Assembly (NCBI GenBank): GCA_046347155.1
Contig: JAXMGT010000002.1
Location: 1,206,828-1,270,827 of the forward strand
DNA length: 64,000 bases
Direction: 5' to 3'
Source of the DNA: RPQJ01 sp046347155
GTDB taxonomy: Bacteria; Pseudomonadota; Gammaproteobacteria; Steroidobacterales; Steroidobacteraceae
Of this stretch, positions 39,156 to 47,241 are shown piece by piece (position 1 is the stretch's first letter; every line of letters starts with the position of its first letter). The translations under genes and the position numbers were made by a program. The notes beneath the pieces are model-generated. The model worked only from the letters and a program-made list of their open reading frames with translations, was not told the DNA's origin and made no database searches.

Positions 39156-39158
39156 ACC

Positions 39159-40604
39159 ATGAATGCTGCAATCATCACCCGCTACGACCTGATGCTGGCT
39201 GCGCCCGAGATCTTCCTGCTCGCGGCCGCCTGCGTGATCCTGGTCGTCGACCTGTTCCTCGACGACCGCCAGCGCTGGCAGACGTTCGTTCTGTCGGTGG
39301 CGGCGCTCGCGGGCACCGCGTGGATCGCCGCCCGCACCGGGGTACCGGCCCGGGCGGTCGGCTGGCATGGCACCTACGTCGGCGATCCGCTCGGCACGCT
39401 GCTCAAGATCGTCGGCTGCGGCGCGGTTGCGGTGGCGTTCCTGTACTCGTACGGGTACCTCGCGCGACGGGGGATCCTGAAGGGCGAGTACTTCGTGCTC
39501 GGGTTGTTCGCGCTGCTCGGGATCATGGTGCTCGCGTCCGCAAACAGCCTCGTCACGATCTACCTGGGCGTCGAGTTGCTGGCCCTGTCGCTGTACGCGA
39601 TGGTGGCGTACCACCGTGATTCCGGTTCGGCGGCGGAGGCGGCGATCAAGTACTTCGTGCTGGGCTCCATCGCGTCGGGGGCGCTGCTCTACGGCATCTC
39701 GATGATCTACGGCGTCACCGGCACACTCGAGCTGGGCCGTCTTGCGCAGGCCGTCGCGACGCTGGGCCCGCAGCAGGTGGGCCTGCTGTTCGGGCTCGCG
39801 TTCGTCATCGTCGGCGTCGCGTTCAAGTTCGGGGCCGTCCCGTTCCACATGTGGGTTCCGGACGTCTACGAGGGCTCGCCGACCGCCGTGACGCTCTTCA
39901 TCAGCTCGGCACCAAAGCTGGCCTCGTTCGCGCTCGCGTTCCGGCTGCTCGGTGAGGGGCTGGCCGGCCTGCACCCGTCCTGGATGCAGATGCTGGCGGT
40001 CGTGGCCGTGCTGTCCATGGCGATCGGTAACGTCGTCGCGATCGCGCAGTCGAACCTGAAGCGCATGCTCGCGTATTCGACGATCTCGCACGTCGGCTTC
40101 ATCCTGCTCGGCATCCTCACGGGGACCGCCGAGGGGTACCAGTCGGCGCTGTACTACACGATCGCGTACGTGATCATGTCGATCGGCGGGTTCGGGATGG
40201 TGATCCTGCTGTCCCGGTCGGGCTTCGAGGCCGAGCGGATCGACGACTTCAGGGGCCTGAGCTCCCGGAGCCCATGGTTCGCGGCGGTCATGCTGATGCT
40301 GATGTTCAGCATGGCCGGTGTGCCGCCTTTCATCGGATTCTGGGCCAAACTGGCTGTGATCCAGGCCGCATTGCACGTCGGTGCGCTGTGGCTTGCGGTG
40401 ATTGCGGTTGCATTTTCGGTCGTCGGTGCTTACTACTACCTGCGGGTCGTCAAGGTCATGTACTTCGACGAGCCCGACGAGCGGCGCGCCCTCGAGGGCG
40501 GGCGTGCGCTCCGGTTCGTGCTCAGCCTGAACGGGCTGGCCGTGCTGTTGCTCGGGCTGTTCCCGGGCCTGCTGCTCGCGCTCTGCGCCAGCGTGCTGCC
40601 GTAG
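39159..40604 (+). CDS. nuoN: NADH dehydrogenase I subunit N
   Basis: Third antiporter-like subunit, next to NuoK (481 residues). Conserved blocks are TIYLGVELLALSLYAMVAYH, with the key Glu, FKFGAVPFHMWVPDVYEGSP, with the Lys, and KRMLAYSTISHVGFILLG. It is the last nuo gene; 40 bases follow before the next gene, with no evident terminator, so readthrough into the small secreted protein gene is possible. Confidence 0.97.
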   Translation: MNAAIITRYDLMLAAPEIFLLAAACVILVVDLFLDDRQRWQTFVLSVAALAGTAWIAARTGVPARAVGWHGTYVGDPLGTLLKIVGCGAVAVAFLYSYGYLARRGILKGEYFVLGLFALLGIMVLASANSLVTIYLGVELLALSLYAMVAYHRDSGSAAEAAIKYFVLGSIASGALLYGISMIYGVTGTLELGRLAQAVATLGPQQVGLLFGLAFVIVGVAFKFGAVPFHMWVPDVYEGSPTAVTLFISSAPKLASFALAFRLLGEGLAGLHPSWMQMLAVVAVLSMAIGNVVAIAQSNLKRMLAYSTISHVGFILLGILTGTAEGYQSALYYTIAYVIMSIGGFGMVILLSRSGFEAERIDDFRGLSSRSPWFAAVMLMLMFSMAGVPPFIGFWAKLAVIQAALHVGALWLAVIAVAFSVVGAYYYLRVVKVMYFDEPDERRALEGGRALRFVLSLNGLAVLLLGLFPGLLLALCASVLP

Positions 40605-40644
40605 TTTCGATTCGTTTTCCTGCGAGTTCCGTGGAGGAGTGTAT

Positions 40645-41109
40645 ATGCGTCACCCATACAGCCTGATTGCGACCCTGCTGCTGGCGGGGCCCGCTGCGAT
40701 CGCCGATACACCGTCGGACAACGCGGAAGCTGCCCCGGCAGCGGTACAGGCGCCGGCCGAGGCCGCACAGCCTGCCGCGCCGACCACGGCCAGCCCGGCC
40801 GCGCCGGCAGCGGCGGCACCTGCGGCGCCTGCACCGGCTGCTGCCACGCCTGCGAACGATGCGACCACGCTCAAGATGGCCGATGCCCAGGTGGACCCCG
40901 AATTCGTCCCGCCCCCGGGCTTCAAGAAGGTCACGAACGGCGTCAACGTCACCTATTGCACGACGATGAAGCCGACGGGCTCGAACCTGCCGCAGCGTTA
41001 CTGCATGACCAAGGAGCAGGTCATCGACTACACGAATCGCCAGGAGGCGGCTCGGCGCGACATCAAGCAGAAAAGCATGACGTGCACGGGCAACTGCGGC
41101 GGAAGCTGA
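40645..41109 (+). CDS. Small exported Ala/Pro-rich protein with four C-terminal cysteines
   Basis: Function not recognised (154 residues). A signal peptide (MRHPYSLIATLLLAGPAAIA, likely cut after IAD or AIA) is followed by a low-complexity Ala/Pro stretch to about residue 72. A compact C-terminal part comes after it, with two Cys pairs: YCTTMKPTGSNLPQRYC and MTCTGNC. The spacing suggests two disulfides in the periplasm. The ATG at 40645 is chosen because GGAGGAG lies six bases upstream. It stands alone between nuoN and an initiator tRNA gene. Similar short Cys proteins of unknown role occur in related gammaproteobacteria as far as I recall; I cannot name the family. Confidence 0.75.
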   Translation: MRHPYSLIATLLLAGPAAIADTPSDNAEAAPAAVQAPAEAAQPAAPTTASPAAPAAAAPAAPAPAAATPANDATTLKMADAQVDPEFVPPPGFKKVTNGVNVTYCTTMKPTGSNLPQRYCMTKEQVIDYTNRQEAARRDIKQKSMTCTGNCGGS

Positions 41110-41123
41110 TCGAACTGCGATCG

Positions 41124-41152
41124 TTGCGTTGAAGGCGCCCGGGATGTAGAAT
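41124..41152 (+). promoter_or_regulatory. Probable promoter of the initiator tRNA gene
   Basis: TTGCGT (41124-41129) and TAGAAT (41147-41152) are 17 bases apart. A start near 41159 leaves only about six bases of 5' leader before the tRNA. Confidence 0.5.
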
Positions 41153-41164
41153 CGCAGGCTCGAT

Positions 41165-41241
41165 TGCGGGGTGGAGCAGTCTGGCAGCTCGTCGGGCTCA
41201 TAACCCGAAGGTCGCAGGTTCAAATCCTGCCCCCGCTACCA
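41165..41241 (+). tRNA. Initiator tRNA-fMet (anticodon CAT)
   Basis: A 77-nt tRNA with anticodon loop CTCATAA. The anticodon stem carries the three consecutive G-C pairs (TCGGG/CCCGA) of initiator tRNAs, and the first acceptor position does not pair (T1 opposite T72), the other initiator hallmark. The T arm is GCAGGTTCAAATCCTGC and CCA is encoded. Confidence 0.95.
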
Positions 41242-41256
41242 ACGCATTCGAAGCAT

Positions 41257-41278
41257 ACGGCCCCTCTGGGGCCGTTTT
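41257..41278 (+). terminator. Intrinsic terminator after tRNA-fMet
   Basis: ACGGCCCC, loop TCT, GGGGCCGT, then TTT. The same hairpin lies just beyond the stop of the convergent minus-strand gene at 41287 and could serve both directions. Confidence 0.85.
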
Positions 41279-41286
41279 GCTTTGGG

Positions 41287-41952
41287 CTACAGCGCGCGCC
41301 GACGCGCCGATCGCCACCAGCCGACCGCGAGAAACACGACCAGGAACAGCCCGCCGGCCACGATCCGCGGGTCCGGCACCATGATCGTCGACCGGAGCGG
41401 CAGCAGCCCGAGTTCCACCGCCGCCATTTTCCACGGCGCCCAAGGGATGTAACGCGGGTCACTGATCAGGTCGAGGAACGCGCGCCGGCTCGGGTAGCGC
41501 ACCACGAGCACGTGGTCCACGCCGTCGAGCGCGTGGGCCGGGTCCACGATGCCGTCGCGGTCCGGTCCCGCGTTCGTGCCGCTGAAGAGCGGATAGCCGC
41601 CGAGCTTGAAGAGCAGCCCGACGATGTTCTTCTCGTAGGTCGCATTGGCCGCCTCGGGCGGGCCCACGACGGCCTCGCCGTGCGGCACGGACTTCAGCTG
41701 TGCGTAGAACCGCAGCACGTTCAGCATATAGACGGGCTTCCCGTCGTCGGCGTATCCCCAGGCGCGGATCCGGCCGAGGAACTGCGCTTCGTCCTCGGGC
41801 GTCGCCGGCAGGTGGCCGCGCAGGCGCTCGACGTACGCGTCCACGTCGGCCCGGCTCATGCGCCCGCCGGCGCCGGGTGACTGCCAGTGCCAGAGCGCGG
41901 CATAGACCGCGAGCAGCGCGGCGGCCAGGATCAGCATCGATCGGTCACGCAT
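41287..41952 (-). CDS. Membrane-anchored protein with a DUF1330-like domain
   Basis: Unknown function (221 residues). One hydrophobic helix lies near the N terminus (MLILAAALLAVYAALW) and one near the C terminus (IVAGGLFLVVFLAVGWW). The domain between them has PVYMLNVLRFYAQ and GVDHVLVVRYPSRRAFLDLI, which looks like the dimeric alpha/beta-barrel (DUF1330/EthD-like) fold; no catalytic residues can be assigned. The ATG at 41952 has GGAG nine bases upstream; an ATG five codons earlier is the alternative. It is last of a four-gene minus-strand operon, 18 bases after the hydrolase. Confidence 0.6.
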   Translation of the reverse strand: MRDRSMLILAAALLAVYAALWHWQSPGAGGRMSRADVDAYVERLRGHLPATPEDEAQFLGRIRAWGYADDGKPVYMLNVLRFYAQLKSVPHGEAVVGPPEAANATYEKNIVGLLFKLGGYPLFSGTNAGPDRDGIVDPAHALDGVDHVLVVRYPSRRAFLDLISDPRYIPWAPWKMAAVELGLLPLRSTIMVPDPRIVAGGLFLVVFLAVGWWRSARRRAL

Positions 41953-41970
41953 CGGCAGGCACTCCATTCG

Positions 41971-42789
41971 TCATCGCAGGTGTTCGAGCAGCAGCGTATT
42001 CGCACGTTCCGGCGCGTCTAGTTGCAGCCAGTGATTCGCGCCCTCGAGCCGGACGTAGGTCCAGCCGGCTTCGCACAGCCGGCCGGACTCTGCCATCTGG
42101 CGCTCGACCAGAAACCGGTCGCCGTCGCTCCACACGCCGACGACCGGCACGCGGACGGGTTCCGGGCCTTGGGCCCACAGGATCGAGACATTGGCCCGGT
42201 AGTAATTGAACCCGGCCGTCAGTCGCCCGGGCCGCGAGAGTCGTGCACGGATCCGCGGGAATTCTGACGGGAAGCCGGCGAATCGTCGGAACGCCCACCA
42301 GTCGAAGCGCGTGACGATGAACTCGATCAGGCCGCGCATCTGTATCGCGATCGTGTAGAGGCCCAGCCACCGCTGGCGCAGCCCCGAATGTGCGTACACG
42401 TACGGGTGGCCCACCGACAGCGCGATGTAACGCTCGACGCGGCCTGGGTGGCGCATCGCAAGGTACCAGCCAAGCGCCGCGCCCCAGTCGTGGCCGACGA
42501 CCCGCGTCTTCTCGATGCCGAGTGCGTCGAGCAGCCCCACGAGATCTGCCGTGAGCCGGTCCCGGTGATAATCGCTGACGCGCGCGGCCAGGTCGCTCTC
42601 GCCGCAGCCGCGCGTGTCCGGCGCGATCACGCGATAGCCTGCGGCGACGAGCGCAGGGACCTGCTCGCGCCAGACGTCGTGGTCGTCCGGGAAGCCGTGG
42701 ATCAGCAGTACCGGGGGGCCGGCCCCCGCGATCGCCACGTTCAGCTCGACGTCGCCGACGCGCACGCGGCGGTATTCGATGTCAACCAT
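41971..42789 (-). CDS. Alpha/beta hydrolase, epoxide hydrolase type
   Basis: Probable soluble epoxide hydrolase (272 residues). It has the oxyanion-loop motif LLIHGFPDDHDVW, an Asp nucleophile in VVGHDWGAALGW (Asp instead of Ser, which separates epoxide hydrolases and dehalogenases from esterases), a likely acid Asp in GVWSDGDRFLVE and the catalytic His in GANHWLQLDAPE. An epoxide substrate is inferred from these residues and from similarity to the family; haloalkane dehalogenase is less likely. It sits 28 bases after the dehydrogenase gene in the same operon. Confidence 0.8.
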   Translation of the reverse strand: MVDIEYRRVRVGDVELNVAIAGAGPPVLLIHGFPDDHDVWREQVPALVAAGYRVIAPDTRGCGESDLAARVSDYHRDRLTADLVGLLDALGIEKTRVVGHDWGAALGWYLAMRHPGRVERYIALSVGHPYVYAHSGLRQRWLGLYTIAIQMRGLIEFIVTRFDWWAFRRFAGFPSEFPRIRARLSRPGRLTAGFNYYRANVSILWAQGPEPVRVPVVGVWSDGDRFLVERQMAESGRLCEAGWTYVRLEGANHWLQLDAPERANTLLLEHLR

Positions 42790-42817
42790 CGGTGGGGTCC
42801 GTCCGGTGGCGAGTGGC

Positions 42818-43981
42818 TCAGCCGGGTGCCGTCGCGGCACTGGCCGGGTCGATCAGGATCTTCGCGTGGCGTTCGGGATCCCCGAGCGCGGTGAACGCCG
42901 CGTCCACGCCGCCGAGGCCCACGGTTCCGGTGACCAGCGGCCCGCACTTGAGCCGTCCGTCGGCAATCGCGTGCAGTGCGTCGCGGTACTCGAGCGGCGT
43001 GTAGCCAAGCACGAAGCGCAGGTCGATTTCCTTGTTTATCGCGACGGCGGGCTCGATCCGGTCCTCCTTCATGCACACGCCGACGACGACGACGCGCGAC
43101 GCCAACGGCGCGCCGTCGATGATCCCCTGCAGCACGCCGGGCATGCCGACGCACTCGAACACGACCGGCCGCTTCGGGGCAGCCGCACCGAGCGCCTCGG
43201 CGATACGCCACGCGTGCCACCACGGCAGCGGCAGCCGGCCGAGTTGCGCGCGCGCGTCGAGCACGAGTTCGAGCGCCTGGTTCAGGTCGCCGATGAACCC
43301 GTAGTCCTTCCAGTCGCGGAACGGCGAGTGTTCGGCCGGGTTCACGACGACGTCGGCGCCGCAGCGCTGCGCGAGCGCGCGGCGACCGGCCGAGAAGTCG
43401 CTGGCGACGATCGTCGAGACGCCGTGCGCCTTCAGCGCGCAGATCACCCCGAGCCCGACCGGTCCGCAGCCGATCACGACCGCGACGTCCCGGCGCCGGA
43501 CCTCGCCGCGGCGCACCGCATGCCACGCGACGGCCATCGGCTCGGTGAGCGCCGCCAGGTCCGGGCCGAGGCCGTTCGGGACCGGCATCATCAGCGTTTC
43601 CTCGACGACGACGCGCTCGGCGTACGCGCCCGGGGACGCGGCCGCGAGCCCGGTCAGGAGCACCGCGTCGCCGTGCCGTCGGACCGGCACGGCGCAGACG
43701 CGCCGGCCGGGCGCGACCGCGCGTTTCGTGCCGGGGCCGTAGTCGAGCACTTCGCCGCAGAACTCGTGTCCGAACACGACGTCCTCGTCCGACCGTGCGA
43801 AGGCGCGCAGCCCGTCGCGCAGCATGAGTTCGGCCAGGTGATCGCAATGGTGGCGCGCGTGCAGGTCGGAGCCGCAGATCCCGCAGCGTTCGACGCGCAG
43901 CACCGCCTGGCCCGGGCCGGGCACGGGGTCGTCGACGTCCGTGACCCGGAGCTCGGCCTTGCGGCAGACGACGGCCTTCAT
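42818..43981 (-). CDS. Zinc-binding alcohol dehydrogenase family protein
   Basis: Medium-chain dehydrogenase/reductase (387 residues). The catalytic zinc site is CGICGSDLH (Cys33) with GHEFCGEV (His72, Glu73). The Rossmann motif is VIGCGPVGLGV near residue 167, followed by VASDFSAGRR, an acidic residue that suggests NAD rather than NADP. The four-Cys structural zinc lobe of classical alcohol dehydrogenases is absent, and there is an insert of about 20 residues between Cys33 and His72. The substrate is unknown. It starts one base after the esterase gene ends, so the two are almost surely coupled. Confidence 0.85.
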   Translation of the reverse strand: MKAVVCRKAELRVTDVDDPVPGPGQAVLRVERCGICGSDLHARHHCDHLAELMLRDGLRAFARSDEDVVFGHEFCGEVLDYGPGTKRAVAPGRRVCAVPVRRHGDAVLLTGLAAASPGAYAERVVVEETLMMPVPNGLGPDLAALTEPMAVAWHAVRRGEVRRRDVAVVIGCGPVGLGVICALKAHGVSTIVASDFSAGRRALAQRCGADVVVNPAEHSPFRDWKDYGFIGDLNQALELVLDARAQLGRLPLPWWHAWRIAEALGAAAPKRPVVFECVGMPGVLQGIIDGAPLASRVVVVGVCMKEDRIEPAVAINKEIDLRFVLGYTPLEYRDALHAIADGRLKCGPLVTGTVGLGGVDAAFTALGDPERHAKILIDPASAATAPG

Positions 43982-43982
43982 C

Positions 43983-44876
43983 TCACGGGGCCTTCCAGTC
44001 GTGGAACAGGAACGTGAGCGCCTCGGGCAGGCGGCCGGCCCAGGCGTCCTCGTTGTGCCGGGCGCCGGGCGTCACGACGAAGCGAAGGTTCGAGTCGTCG
44101 TAGCCCTGGGAGCGCAGATTCGACACGACCGTCTGGCACTGGCCGACCATCAGAGCCTGGAACATCGGGTTCTCCTCCTCGAGGCCGCCGAAGCCCATGA
44201 AGATCCGGACCGGCCGTGCGACGAACGGGTTCGTGTCGCGCACCAGCTGCCCCATGCCGATCTGCAGGGACGGGCTCTCGATGAGCCCGTAGCCGAACTC
44301 CATCGGGCGGGCCATCAGCGCCCAGAGTGTTGCAATGCCGCCGTACGACGAGCCGCCGAGCGCCGTGTTCGGGAAACCGGTGAGTGTCCGGTAGTGCGCG
44401 TTCACGAGTGGGAGCACCTCGCGGACCAGGAAGTCCGGGAAGCGCTTGCCCTGGGGCTGCATCTCGGGGTCGGAGACGTAGTCGGGGTAGGGCAGGTACT
44501 CGCGGGCGCGGTCGGCGCCGGCGTGGTCGACGCCGACGACGATCATCGGCGGGATCCGCCCCTCGGCGGCCAGGCGCCGGACCGTCTCGTCGAGCTGCCA
44601 TTCCCGGTGGCTCACGTCGCTCAGGCAGGCGTCGAACAGGTTCTGCCCGTCGAGCATGTAGAGCACCGGGTAGCGCCGATCCTTGTTTTCCGGCCGGTCG
44701 TAGCCGTCCGGCAGCAGGATCCGGATCGTGCGCGAGTTGCGGAACACCTGGCTCTGCAGCGTGTGGAGCCGGAGGTCACCAGTGACGGTCGAATGGCAGG
44801 GTGGTGGGGTCGCAGCCGTGGCGACCGAGGCGACCGCGCACAGGGCCAGTGCTGGCAGGGCGAGCAGGCGTTGCAT
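43983..44876 (-). CDS. Exported esterase-D-like alpha/beta hydrolase
   Basis: Secreted or periplasmic esterase of the PF00756 (esterase D/Fes) type (297 residues). The signal peptide is MQRLLALPALALCAVASVATA. The nucleophile elbow is GGSSYGG (about residue 152), the fold-typical YPVLYMLDGQNLFD precedes it, and a catalytic His is in TPGARHNEDAW near the C terminus. The substrate could be a carboxylic ester or a siderophore ester; context does not decide. It is first in the minus-strand operon with the dehydrogenase, the epoxide hydrolase and a membrane protein. The TerB-like gene is divergent. Confidence 0.82.
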   Translation of the reverse strand: MQRLLALPALALCAVASVATAATPPPCHSTVTGDLRLHTLQSQVFRNSRTIRILLPDGYDRPENKDRRYPVLYMLDGQNLFDACLSDVSHREWQLDETVRRLAAEGRIPPMIVVGVDHAGADRAREYLPYPDYVSDPEMQPQGKRFPDFLVREVLPLVNAHYRTLTGFPNTALGGSSYGGIATLWALMARPMEFGYGLIESPSLQIGMGQLVRDTNPFVARPVRIFMGFGGLEEENPMFQALMVGQCQTVVSNLRSQGYDDSNLRFVVTPGARHNEDAWAGRLPEALTFLFHDWKAP

Positions 44877-45045
44877 CGGACGTTTCCCCCCGTCTGGAGT
44901 GCGCATTGTTCCCGGTGGCAGGCCGACGGTCCAGCCGGGCGCTGCGCCGTCCGGGAGGGCTGTGCTAGGCTCGCCCGTGCCGTGCGCCGTCCCGGGGCGC
45001 GCGACCGACACCAACACCAACGACGGGCAGGGATCGGGGGGGCGC

Positions 45046-45504
45046 GTGGAAATCGACTCGTGGCTCGCTGAGCTGCACATACCTCGTGAGGCCTATCGGT
45101 TGCTGACGCTGCTGCCGCTCGTGCACGTGGCGTGGGCAGACGGGAGGATCCAGCCGGCCGAGCGGAAGCTGATCCTGTCGATCGCCGAGCAGCGCGGACT
45201 GCTCGCAAACGGCGGGCGTGCGACGCTGGAACTGTGGCTGTCATCGCCGCCGAGCGCCGAGCAGCTGCACAAGGACCTGCGCTGCCTGAACCTGCTGGGC
45301 CACGAACGCGGCGGCCTGGCCGACGAATTCGACGAGGACAGCCTGCAGCTGCTGCTCGCCCAGTGCCAGGACGTCGCGGATGCCGCCGGCGGCATGCTGG
45401 GCCTGGTGCCGGCCCGCCGCGACGCCGAACTGGCGGCGCTGAAGGAGATCGCGGCCGCCCTCGACATCAACGACGCCAAGCGCTGGCACTCGCTGCACGA
45501 CTGA
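45046..45504 (+). CDS. TerB-like helical protein
   Basis: All-helical protein of 152 residues resembling the TerB (tellurite-resistance) fold: LLTLLPLVHVAWADGRIQPA followed by ERKLILSIAEQRGL near the N terminus and LAALKEIAAALDINDAK at the C terminus. No signal peptide is present. The role is unknown; the acidic WADGRIQ motif is where TerB proteins bind metal. Start is a GTG at 45046 preceded by GGGGGG. It is divergent from the esterase and has no other ter genes nearby. Confidence 0.6.
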   Translation: MEIDSWLAELHIPREAYRLLTLLPLVHVAWADGRIQPAERKLILSIAEQRGLLANGGRATLELWLSSPPSAEQLHKDLRCLNLLGHERGGLADEFDEDSLQLLLAQCQDVADAAGGMLGLVPARRDAELAALKEIAAALDINDAKRWHSLHD

Positions 45505-45530
45505 AGCCGCGCGCGCCCGGCGCGCGGCCG

Positions 45531-47075
45531 TCAGATCATCGCCTCGATGAGGCGCGGGCCGCGCGACGCCATCGCGGACGCGTACTGGGCATTGAACTGC
45601 TCGGCCGTCGTCGCGCGACTGGCCTCCACGCCGAGGCCCTCGGCGATCTTCGTCCAGTTCATCTCCGGGTCGTGCAGGTCGAGCATCGCCAGCGCCTTCG
45701 GGCCCGGCTTGCCGGCCCCCACGCGCGCGAGCTCGATGTTCAGGATGGCGTACGAGCGGTTCGCGTAGACGACGACCGTCGTGTCGGTGCGCTCCCGGGC
45801 CATGCTCCAGAGCGCCTGCATCGTGTAGGCGGCGCCGCCGTCGCCGTGCGGGCAGACCACCTTGCGGTCCGGGCAGGCGAGCGAGGCACCGAGCGCCAGC
45901 GGCAGCCCGAGGCCGATCGAGCCGCCGGTCAGTGCCAGGTGGTCGTGGGGCCGCGCGCGGCCCATCATCATCGCGAGCGGGAACCCCGAGGTCGCCGACT
46001 CGTCCGCGACGATCGCGTGCTCGGGCGTCAGGTGGGCGATCGCCTGGGCGACCGAGAGCGGCGTGAGCGCGCCCTTCGGCAGGTCGGGCAGGGCGAGCGG
46101 GACGCGCACGACCGACGGCGAGGGTCCACCGAGCGCGGCGTCCAGCGCCTCGAGTGCCGCCACGCCGTCCTCGTGCTCGTGCGCGAGTTGAGCGATCGTG
46201 CAGCCCTCCGGCGTGCACCAGCTGCGCTTGCCGGGATAGGCGAAGAACGAGACCGGCGGCTTCGATCCGACCAGGACCAGCTGCTCGACCTTTGCAATCG
46301 TGTCGACGATCTGCTCCGCGAAGTACGGAAGGCGCTCGACCGGCACCCGCCCTGCGCCGAGCTCGCTGTGCGGCGCGAACGTGTCGGACAGCAGCCGCGC
46401 ACCGGTCTGGGCCGCGATGCGCCCGGCCGCCTCGAGTCCGGGGCCGCGCAATGCGCGGCCCCGGAGCAGCAGCGCGGAACGCTTGCCGTTGCGGAGCAGG
46501 CTGGCCACGGCGTCGACGGCCGCCGCGGCGACGGGCGCGGGGCCGTGCACCGGCAGTGGCCCGACCGCATGGCTCGCCGGATCCCAGGCCGTGTCGGCCG
46601 GCAGGATCAACGTCGCGATGCCGCCCGGCGCGGCGCAGGCGGCCTGCACGGCGCGCGCGGCGTCGGCCGCAACCGATCGCGCGCTCTTCGACTCGCAGAT
46701 CCAGGACGATACCGGACGGGCGAAGCCGACGATGTCCGACGTGAGCGGTGCGTCGTACTGCAGGTGGTGGGTCGCGTGGTCGCCGACGACGTTCACGATC
46801 GGCGTCGAGGCCCTGCGGGCGTTGTGCAGGTTCGCGAGCCCGTTCGCGAGACCGGGCCCGAGGTGCAGCAGCACCGCGGCCGGCTTGCCCGCCATCCGCC
46901 CGTAGCCGTCGGCCGCGCCGGTGGCCACGCCTTCGAACAGGCACAGCACAGAGCGCATCGCGGGCGTCGAATCGAGCGATGCGACGAAGTGCATCTCCGA
47001 GGTGCCCGGATTGCCGAAGCAGAGGTCGACGCCGCAGTTCGAGAGCGTCTGGATCAGGGACTGCGCGCCATTCAT
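45531..47075 (-). CDS. Thiamine-diphosphate-dependent enzyme, acetolactate synthase-like
   Basis: ThDP enzyme of the IlvB/benzoylformate decarboxylase superfamily (514 residues). The catalytic Glu is in CLFEGVATGAADGYGRM near residue 46; the cofactor site GDGGAAYTMQALW with the distal Asn of VVYANRSYAIL lies near residue 420. No small-subunit (ACT) gene is adjacent, so it is unlikely to be the biosynthetic acetolactate synthase; a 2-keto-acid decarboxylase or ligase role is possible. The start MNGAQSLIQTL at 47075 matches the family; the longer frame is unconserved. It lies alone on the minus strand. Confidence 0.8.
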   Translation of the reverse strand: MNGAQSLIQTLSNCGVDLCFGNPGTSEMHFVASLDSTPAMRSVLCLFEGVATGAADGYGRMAGKPAAVLLHLGPGLANGLANLHNARRASTPIVNVVGDHATHHLQYDAPLTSDIVGFARPVSSWICESKSARSVAADAARAVQAACAAPGGIATLILPADTAWDPASHAVGPLPVHGPAPVAAAAVDAVASLLRNGKRSALLLRGRALRGPGLEAAGRIAAQTGARLLSDTFAPHSELGAGRVPVERLPYFAEQIVDTIAKVEQLVLVGSKPPVSFFAYPGKRSWCTPEGCTIAQLAHEHEDGVAALEALDAALGGPSPSVVRVPLALPDLPKGALTPLSVAQAIAHLTPEHAIVADESATSGFPLAMMMGRARPHDHLALTGGSIGLGLPLALGASLACPDRKVVCPHGDGGAAYTMQALWSMARERTDTTVVVYANRSYAILNIELARVGAGKPGPKALAMLDLHDPEMNWTKIAEGLGVEASRATTAEQFNAQYASAMASRGPRLIEAMI

Positions 47076-47241
47076 GGGTCGGCCTCGGTTGCGTCGGAGC
47101 AGGTAGGATCCGCAGGTTCGCCGGTGCCGGGTCCGGGCGCAAGAGGGTGACGCGGTGCACGGTCGTCGCGGCCCGTCCCCCGCGGCGGTCGCGGCCTGTG
47201 GGAGACTCGGCATTCCAGAACCTGTGATGGGGGTGGTTGCG

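Noticed and set aside
45046..45504. TerB-like gene as part of a tellurite-resistance or Ter stress system
   Set aside because: No terC, terD, terE or terZ homologues are nearby; the single helical protein is not enough.
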